A DNA stretch of 6,136 bases from JAAZBW01 sp035647855 (GTDB lineage Bacteria; Actinomycetota; Actinomycetes; Actinomycetales; Actinomycetaceae). The notes below the pieces were generated by a model. The model was given only the letters and a program-made list of their open reading frames with translations, searched no databases and had not been told where the DNA came from. Shown piece after piece: positions 1-4,257 of this stretch (position 1 is the first letter of the stretch; every line of letters begins with the position of its first letter). The position numbers were made by a program, and so were the translations under genes. Where the stretch lies: the NCBI GenBank assembly GCA_035647855.1, contig DASRMP010000082.1:1-6136 (forward strand), in the 5' to 3' direction.

Positions 1-67
1 GCGGCGAGGCTTGGCGGGGCGGGCGAGGCGGCGGGCGAGGCGGCGCTGCTTGGCGGCGCGGGCGGTG
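1..67. repeat. G-rich low-complexity stretch with 12-bp tandem duplication
   Basis: The window edge beyond the 3' end of the HIT gene is built from GGCGAGGC/GGCGGG-like words. The 12-mer GGGCGAGGCGGC occurs twice back to back at 21-32 and 33-44, and a related GGCGAGGC lies at 3-10. No start codon with a ribosome binding site, and no protein I recognise, is visible on either strand. Read on the minus strand in one frame it would encode an Ala/Arg/Lys-rich stretch. It could therefore be the edge of a basic low-complexity gene beyond the window, or simply intergenic DNA; I cannot decide which. Confidence 0.6.
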
Positions 68-514
68 TCAGGCGAGGTGCGGCGAGTTGATCGATTCCGG
101 GACGAACGCGCCCCAGCCCATCTCTCGCAGGGCCTCGCGTACGCGCTCGGTGTTGCTCCGCAATTCGGGCTGCTCCGCCTTCTTCGCCCTCTCGAGAGTG
201 ATCGCCGCCTGGTCCCAGGCCGGCAGCACGTGCATGTGCGCGTGCGGCACCTCGAAGCCGGCGATCATGAGCGCAGCACGGGGCGCGTCGAACGCTTTTC
301 GCTGAGCGCGGCCAATCCGGCCGGTGACGAGGGCGGCGTGGCCGAGGACATCGTCGTCGAGGTCGGAGAACTGATCGACGGGATCCCGCGGGACCACGAG
401 CATGTGACCCGGGCTTATCGGTTCGATGGTGGCGAAGGCGACGACGACGTCGTCGGCCCAGGCGAACAGGCCCGGGAACTCGCCCTCGATGATCTTGGTG
501 AAGACGGTGCTCAT
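68..514 (-). CDS. HIT (histidine triad) family protein
   Basis: This 148-residue protein has the size and layout of a Hint-like histidine triad protein. These are cytoplasmic nucleotide-binding hydrolases or transferases acting on nucleoside phosphoramidates or dinucleotide polyphosphates. Its own substrate cannot be read from the sequence. The N-terminus MSTVFTKIIEGEFPG matches the usual F-x-K-I-I-x-G-E-x-P opening. ISPGHMLVVPR (residues 33-43) is the strand that normally precedes the helix. The catalytic triad is HAHMHVLP (residues 91-98; His91, His93, His95, with His95 the expected nucleophile by family position). The start at 514 is chosen because the family's N-terminus begins exactly there and AGGA lies seven bases upstream (522-525 on the plus strand). 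The same reading frame stays open to an ATG at 985, but that would run through the leuS leader and the leuS 5' end. The gene is divergent from leuS. Confidence 0.92.
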   Translation of the reverse strand: MSTVFTKIIEGEFPGLFAWADDVVVAFATIEPISPGHMLVVPRDPVDQFSDLDDDVLGHAALVTGRIGRAQRKAFDAPRAALMIAGFEVPHAHMHVLPAWDQAAITLERAKKAEQPELRSNTERVREALREMGWGAFVPESINSPHLA

Positions 515-521
515 GAACCCA

Positions 522-525
522 TCCT
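522..525 (-). promoter_or_regulatory. Shine-Dalgarno sequence of the HIT gene
   Basis: Read on the minus strand this is AGGA followed by seven bases (TGGGTTC) and the ATG at 514. It supports the short start over the much longer upstream extension. It lies inside the 33-bp spacer shared with the divergent leuS leader. Confidence 0.6.
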
Positions 526-534
526 GCCGTGCGG

Positions 535-540
535 TAGTCT
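535..540 (+). promoter_or_regulatory. Predicted -10 box for the leuS leader transcript
   Basis: TAGTCT fits the actinobacterial -10 pattern TAnnnT. It ends seven bases before the A of the leader-peptide ATG at 548, the spacing expected if transcription starts at or next to that A and the leader ORF is leaderless. No convincing -35 hexamer is seen 16-18 bp upstream (around 511-518), which is common in this phylum. No Shine-Dalgarno sequence precedes the ATG, which is consistent. Chance occurrence of TAnnnT is frequent enough that this remains a prediction. Confidence 0.5.
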
Positions 541-547
541 GGACGGC

Positions 548-574
548 ATGAGGACCGGCCTGCTCCTTGGCTAG
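548..574 (+). CDS. leuS leader peptide MRTGLLLG
   Basis: This is an eight-codon ORF, ATG AGG ACC GGC CTG CTC CTT GGC TAG, upstream of leucyl-tRNA synthetase. Codons 5-7 are three consecutive leucine codons, using three different synonymous codons. CTT is generally uncommon in high-G+C actinobacteria, so it may add sensitivity to a scarce charged isoacceptor. An RNA hairpin begins at the stop codon and an intrinsic terminator follows 26 bases later. This is the architecture of a ribosome-mediated attenuator sensing charged tRNA-Leu. The peptide itself is probably without function; its translation is the sensor. The role is inferred from the codon content, the terminator and the identity of the downstream gene together. 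Initiation is likely leaderless. Confidence 0.75.
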   Translation: MRTGLLLG

Positions 575-599
575 CCGCACGGCCAACAACCTGTGCGGC
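574..599 (+). promoter_or_regulatory. Attenuator hairpin next to the leader stop codon
   Basis: GCCGCACGG (574-582) pairs with CTGTGCGGC (591-599), giving nine base pairs including one G-U, with loop CCAACAAC. The seven outer pairs are perfect. The 5' arm starts on the last base of the leader stop codon, so a ribosome on the leader would influence whether it folds. An overlapping alternative also exists: TTGGC (567-571), which covers the end of the last Leu codon, can pair with GCCAA (582-586). Such competing folds are expected in attenuators. Which of them is the pause, protector or antiterminator element cannot be settled by eye. Confidence 0.6.
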
Positions 600-600
600 G

Positions 601-625
601 AACCTCCCTGTCCGGGAGGTTTTTT
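601..625 (+). terminator. Intrinsic terminator in the leuS leader (attenuator)
   Basis: AACCTCCC (601-608) and GGGAGGTT (614-621) form a perfect 8-bp stem with a five-base loop (TGTCC), and six T residues run from 620 to 625. The T tract lies on the plus-strand 3' side only, so it acts on transcription towards leuS. No plus-strand gene precedes it apart from the eight-codon leader, and the HIT gene is transcribed the other way. It therefore cannot be an ordinary gene-end terminator and is best read as the off-state structure of leuS attenuation. Confidence 0.88.
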
Positions 626-626
626 A

Positions 627-650
627 ATGCCCGGATGCCCGGATGCCCGG
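627..650 (+). repeat. Three tandem copies of ATGCCCGG
   Basis: ATGCCCGG occurs three times in direct succession (627-634, 635-642, 643-650), and ACGC at 651-654 looks like a decayed fourth unit. The array starts one base after the terminator T tract and lies in the untranslated leader of leuS. Each copy's CCCGGA is complementary to TCCGGG at 611-616 in the terminator loop and 3' arm. The last copy extends this to CCCGGAC against GTCCGGG at 610-616. Each unit also contains an ATG, and the third (643) is in frame with leuS. Function is unknown; it may be a slippage-prone spacer or a read-through RNA structure. Confidence 0.9.
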
Positions 651-693
651 ACGCTTGGGACCAGTGCGAGCGGCAGACCACCTGAACTACAGC

Positions 694-698
694 GAGGA
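694..698 (+). promoter_or_regulatory. Shine-Dalgarno sequence of leuS
   Basis: GAGGA ends four bases before the ATG at 703. It decides the start against the in-frame ATG at 643. That upstream ATG has no purine-rich site of this kind and would add 20 residues unlike the family's N-terminus. Confidence 0.7.
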
Positions 699-702
699 CC
701 CG

Positions 703-3582
703 ATGACACAGGAGAGCACCCCGAAGTACCGGTACGACTCGGCCATGGCGGAGCAGATTGAGCTCGCCTGGCAGGACCGGTGGGAGAACGAGGGAACCTT
801 CCACGCGGACAACCCCTCCGGGCCCCTGGCCGGCCCCAAGGCCGAGCGCGAGAAGTTCTATCTGCTGGACATGTTCCCGTACCCCTCGGGGAAGGGGCTG
901 CACGTCGGGCACCCGCTGGGCTACATCGCGACGGACGTGGTGGGGCGGTACGAGCGGATGCGCGGCAAGAACGTCCTGCACACACTCGGCTACGACTCCT
1001 TCGGCCTGCCCGCCGAGCAGTACGCCGTCCAGACCGGGCAGCATCCGCGCGTCACCACCGAGGACTCGATCGCCACGATGCGCCGTCAGTTGCGCCGCCT
1101 CGGCCTCGGCCACGACCAGCGCCGTTCCCTTGCGACCACGGACCAGGACTACGTCCGCTGGACCCAGTGGATCTTCTCGCGGATCTACGACTCGTGGTTC
1201 GACCCGGAGGCCGAGAACGGCGAGGGCACCCTCGGCGCGGCGCGGCCGATCGCGGAACTCATCGCGGAGTTCGAGAACGGCACGCGGGAGACGCCGGGCG
1301 GGCGCCCGTGGGCCGAGCTTTCGGCGCGCGAGCGGGACGAGGTCCTCTCCGGGTACCGGCTCGCGTTCGTGGCCGAGGCGCCGGTGAACTGGTGCCCGGG
1401 CCTGGGCACCGTGCTCGCCAACGAAGAGGTCACGGCGGACGGCTTGTCCGAACGCGGCAACTTCCCCGTGTTCAAGCGCAGGCTTCGGCAGTGGATGATG
1501 CGCATCACCTCGTACGGAGACCGCCTCATCGATGGCCTGGACACCGTGGACTGGCCGGAGAACGTTCGGCTGATGCAGCGCAACTGGATCGGCCGTTCGG
1601 AAGGCGCGTACGTCGACTTTGCGATTGCCGGAGCGCCGGGCGACGAGTGGACGGAGCCCCTGACGGTCTTCACCACGCGCACGGACACGCTGTTCGGCGC
1701 CACGTTCATGGTCGTCTCGCCGGAGCATCCGCTCGTGGACCCGATGGCGGAGCTGGTTCCGTCGTCGTGGCCGCTGCACACTCGGCCCGAGTGGACGGGC
1801 GGGGCGGGCGACCCGCGGACCGCCGTCGTCGAGTATCAGCGGAGGGCGGCCGCGAAGACCGACGAGGAACGGCAGGACGACGCGCGCGCCAAGACCGGCG
1901 TGTTCACGGGCATCTACGCCGTGAACCCGGTGAATGGCGCGGAGGTGCCGATCTTCGTCGCGGACTATGTGCTGATGGGTTACGGCACGGGCGCGATCAT
2001 GGCGGTGCCCGGCCATGACGAGCGCGATCACCAGTTCGCCACGAAGTACAACCTGGACATCGTCGAGACGATTCGCGGCGATGAGCCCCACGACGTGCAG
2101 GTGGAGGCGTACATCGGAGACGGCGCCGTGGTCAACTCCGCCAACGAGGAGGTCTCCATCAACGGCCTCGGCAAGGACGAGGCGATAGCGCGCATCACCG
2201 AGTGGCTCGAAGCGAAGGGCCTCGCCACCGCCGCGGTCACCTACCGCCTGCGCGACTGGCTGTTCTCGCGTCAGCGTTACTGGGGCGAGCCGTTCCCCGT
2301 TGTCTACGACGACGACGGCGTGGCGCACCTGGTCCCTGATTCGATGCTGCCCGTCGAGTTGCCGGAGATGCCCGACTTCTCGCCCAAGTCCTACGACCCG
2401 CAGGACGCCACCTCCGAGCCGGAGCCGCCACTCGGCCGCGTGCCCGAGTGGGTGAACGTCGAACTCGATCTGGGCGACGGGCCGCGCATCTACCGCCGAG
2501 ACACCAACACGATGCCGCAGTGGGCAGGCAGTTGCTGGTACGAACTGCGCTACCTGGACCCGACCAACGAGTCGGCGTTCGTGGACGCGGAGGTGGAGCG
2601 GTACTGGATGGGACCGCGCGCGGAGGGCGAGTCCGGTGGCACCGACCTGTACGTGGGCGGCGTGGAGCACGCGGTGCTGCACCTGCTGTACGCGCGCTTC
2701 TGGCACAAGGTGCTGTTCGATCTGGGGTATGTGAGCTCGTCGGAGCCGTTCCACCGGCTCTTCAACCAGGGCTACATCCAGGCGTACGCGTACGCCGACT
2801 CGCGCGGCCAGTACGTGCAGGCCGATGAGGTCACCGGCGACGAGCACTCCGGGTTCTTCCACCGCGGCGAGCCTGTCACGCGCGAGTACGGAAAGATGGG
2901 CAAGTCGCTGAAGAACATGGTGACGCCGGACGAGATGTACGCCCTGTACGGCGCGGACACGTTCCGGGTGTACGTCATGTCGATGGGGCCGCTGGACCTG
3001 TCGCGGCCGTGGGAGACGCGGGCCGTGGTGGGATCGCAGCGTTTCCTGCAGCGCCTGTGGCGCAACCTCGTGGACGAGGAGACGGGCGAGATCACCGTTG
3101 TGGACACGTCTCTCGACGACGCCACCGCCCGGCTGCTCGCCCGGACCGTGGCGGACGTGACCGTGGAGATGGCGAACATGCGGCCCAACACCGCGATCGC
3201 CAAGCTGATTACGCTGAACAACCACCTGACGGGGCTTCGAGCCGTGCCGCGGGAGGCTGCCGAGACGCTGGTGCTGATGGTTGCGCCGTTCGCGCCGCAC
3301 CTGGCGGAGGAGATGTGGGCGCGGCTCGGGCATTCCGAGTCGCTGGCGTGGCACCCTTGGCCGGTGGCGGATGAGGCGCTGCTGGTCGAGGAGACCGTGA
3401 CGTGCGTGGTGCAGGTCGCGGGCAAGGTGCGGGACCGGCTGGAGGTGCCGGCGTCGATCGGCGTGGAGGAGTTGCAGGCGCTGGCGCTGAAGGCGCCCGG
3501 CGTGGTGCGGTCGCTGAACGGGCGCGGGGTGCGGACCGTGATCGTGCGCGCGCCCAGGCTCGTGAACGTGGTGCCGGAGTAA
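703..3582 (+). CDS. leuS: Leucyl-tRNA synthetase
   Basis: This 959-residue cytoplasmic class I aminoacyl-tRNA synthetase ligates leucine to tRNA-Leu using ATP; the length is normal for actinobacteria. MFPYPSGKGLHVGHPLGY (57-74) holds the HIGH-type motif HVGH (67-70) of the Rossmann fold. The CP1 editing domain shows TTRTDTLFGATF (324-335), the threonine-rich region, and GYGTGAIMAVPGHDERD (426-442), whose last aspartate holds the substrate amino group in family members. RDWLFSRQRYWGEP (517-530) and MPQWAGSCWYELRYLDP (604-620) are synthetic-site segments. KMGKS (731-735) is the KMSKS loop, with Gly in place of Ser. A helical anticodon-binding domain spans about 770-890 and the tRNA-binding C-terminal domain about 895-959. 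The zinc-ribbon cysteines of E. coli are absent after NWCPGLGTVLANEEV (229-243). Editing and synthetic motifs look intact. Expression is probably controlled by the leucine attenuator just upstream. The GNAT gene follows after 37 bases. Confidence 0.98.
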   Translation: MTQESTPKYRYDSAMAEQIELAWQDRWENEGTFHADNPSGPLAGPKAEREKFYLLDMFPYPSGKGLHVGHPLGYIATDVVGRYERMRGKNVLHTLGYDSFGLPAEQYAVQTGQHPRVTTEDSIATMRRQLRRLGLGHDQRRSLATTDQDYVRWTQWIFSRIYDSWFDPEAENGEGTLGAARPIAELIAEFENGTRETPGGRPWAELSARERDEVLSGYRLAFVAEAPVNWCPGLGTVLANEEVTADGLSERGNFPVFKRRLRQWMMRITSYGDRLIDGLDTVDWPENVRLMQRNWIGRSEGAYVDFAIAGAPGDEWTEPLTVFTTRTDTLFGATFMVVSPEHPLVDPMAELVPSSWPLHTRPEWTGGAGDPRTAVVEYQRRAAAKTDEERQDDARAKTGVFTGIYAVNPVNGAEVPIFVADYVLMGYGTGAIMAVPGHDERDHQFATKYNLDIVETIRGDEPHDVQVEAYIGDGAVVNSANEEVSINGLGKDEAIARITEWLEAKGLATAAVTYRLRDWLFSRQRYWGEPFPVVYDDDGVAHLVPDSMLPVELPEMPDFSPKSYDPQDATSEPEPPLGRVPEWVNVELDLGDGPRIYRRDTNTMPQWAGSCWYELRYLDPTNESAFVDAEVERYWMGPRAEGESGGTDLYVGGVEHAVLHLLYARFWHKVLFDLGYVSSSEPFHRLFNQGYIQAYAYADSRGQYVQADEVTGDEHSGFFHRGEPVTREYGKMGKSLKNMVTPDEMYALYGADTFRVYVMSMGPLDLSRPWETRAVVGSQRFLQRLWRNLVDEETGEITVVDTSLDDATARLLARTVADVTVEMANMRPNTAIAKLITLNNHLTGLRAVPREAAETLVLMVAPFAPHLAEEMWARLGHSESLAWHPWPVADEALLVEETVTCVVQVAGKVRDRLEVPASIGVEELQALALKAPGVVRSLNGRGVRTVIVRAPRLVNVVPE

Positions 3583-3619
3583 CGATGGAGCGTGCCAGTT
3601 TGCGGGGGCGATTGAGGTG

Positions 3620-4216
3620 ATGGAGCTGGAGGGGCGCGGCGTCGTCGTGAGAGAGCGGCGGCCCGAAGACCTGCCCAGGCTGCTGACCGAACTGATCGAG
3701 CAGCAGCGGCTGACGGGCTACCCGCAGGCGGCCGGCGAGGCGACGGTCCAGTTCATCGCCCGCGACCACGAACTGGCGGCCTTCGTTGCCGAGGTGGATG
3801 GCGTGCCGATCGGGCATGTGCTGGTGCAGTCGGCGGCGGATCTGCGCCATGACGAGGAGGGCGTCGTCCTGGCCGCGTGGGAGCGCGGCCACGGGCTGCC
3901 GGCGAGCCGGCTCGGCGTGATCGGGGCGCTGTTCATCGGGAACAGGGTGCGGGGTCGGGGCGTGGGGACGCTGCTGCTCGACACCGCGACTCAGTGGTGT
4001 CTGGATCACGGACTCGGGCCGTGCCTCGACATCGTGCCGAACCGGACGAACGCGTTGGCGATGTACAGGGCGCGGGGCTGGCGGACTGTCGCGGAGACGG
4101 AAACGGTGTGGATGGTGCCCGGATCGCCGCTGGTGCACGTGATGGTCTACGGCGGCGGCGGCGGGGGCGCCGCGCCGCGCGAATCGGCCCGCCGCCCCGC
4201 GGGTACCGCCTGCTGA
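3620..4216 (+). CDS. GNAT-family N-acetyltransferase
   Basis: This 198-residue protein carries a single Gcn5-related acetyltransferase fold, which transfers an acetyl group from acetyl-CoA to an amine. The substrate is unknown. Strand/helix pairs begin with VVVRERRPEDLPRLLTEL (8-25), and ELAAFVAEVDGVPIGHVLV (51-69) is the typical beta2-beta3 hairpin. LGVIGALFI (98-106) is beta4, followed by the acetyl-CoA loop RVRGRGVG (109-116), matching R-x-x-G-x-G. Motif B is NALAMYRARGW (144-154). The tail after about residue 177 has six consecutive glycines and then an Ala/Arg-rich end, probably disordered. The start may be ATG 3620 or the adjoining GTG 3617; a G-rich site at 3604-3608 precedes both. It lies 37 bases after leuS with no terminator between, so it is probably co-transcribed. 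Being beside leuS does not show that it acts on tRNA, ribosomes or LeuS. Confidence 0.87.
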   Translation: MELEGRGVVVRERRPEDLPRLLTELIEQQRLTGYPQAAGEATVQFIARDHELAAFVAEVDGVPIGHVLVQSAADLRHDEEGVVLAAWERGHGLPASRLGVIGALFIGNRVRGRGVGTLLLDTATQWCLDHGLGPCLDIVPNRTNALAMYRARGWRTVAETETVWMVPGSPLVHVMVYGGGGGGAAPRESARRPAGTAC

Positions 4217-4245
4217 GACGGCACGTTCGGCAGATGGACGCGACC

Positions 4246-4251
4246 TAAACT
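4246..4251 (+). promoter_or_regulatory. Predicted -10 box for a leaderless ilvD transcript
   Basis: TAAACT fits TAnnnT and ends six bases before the A of the ilvD ATG at 4258, so transcription would start at or beside the start codon. The bases between, TGCCCC after the box, contain no purine-rich ribosome binding site. The only upstream candidate, CAGATGGACG (4231-4240), ends 17 bases before the ATG, which is too far. No clear -35 is seen. This suggests that ilvD is transcribed separately from leuS and the GNAT gene, as a leaderless mRNA. Confidence 0.55.
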
Positions 4252-4257
4252 TGCCCC

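Noticed and set aside
11..574. 187-codon plus-strand frame antisense to the HIT gene, ending with the leader peptide
   Set aside because: It begins at a TTG in low-complexity DNA and mirrors the HIT coding region. Only its last eight codons have independent support, as the leuS leader.
643..702. Upstream in-frame ATG (643) as the leuS start
   Set aside because: It lies in the tandem repeat, lacks a ribosome binding site and adds 20 residues not typical of LeuS. GAGGA precedes the ATG at 703.
548..702. T-box riboswitch for leuS
   Set aside because: The leader is too short, and I see neither a specifier-loop domain nor the conserved T-box bulge sequence. The Leu-codon leader ORF explains the terminator better.
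729..735. Glycine in the KMSKS loop of LeuS considered as a defect
   Set aside because: The coordinates cover codons near the N-terminus only as a placeholder for the protein; the loop itself is at 2893-2907. KMGKS is, as far as I know, usual in actinobacterial LeuS and is not a loss of function.
515..985. N-terminal extension of the HIT gene to an ATG at 985
   Set aside because: The extension is Pro/Ser/Arg-rich low-complexity sequence running through the leuS start and attenuator. The family N-terminus and an AGGA site support the start at 514.
571..3354. Very long open frame (927 codons) on the minus strand opposite leuS
   Set aside because: Long antisense frames are routine in high-G+C genes. 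The translation is Arg/His/Val-rich with no recognisable domain, while the plus strand encodes an intact LeuS.
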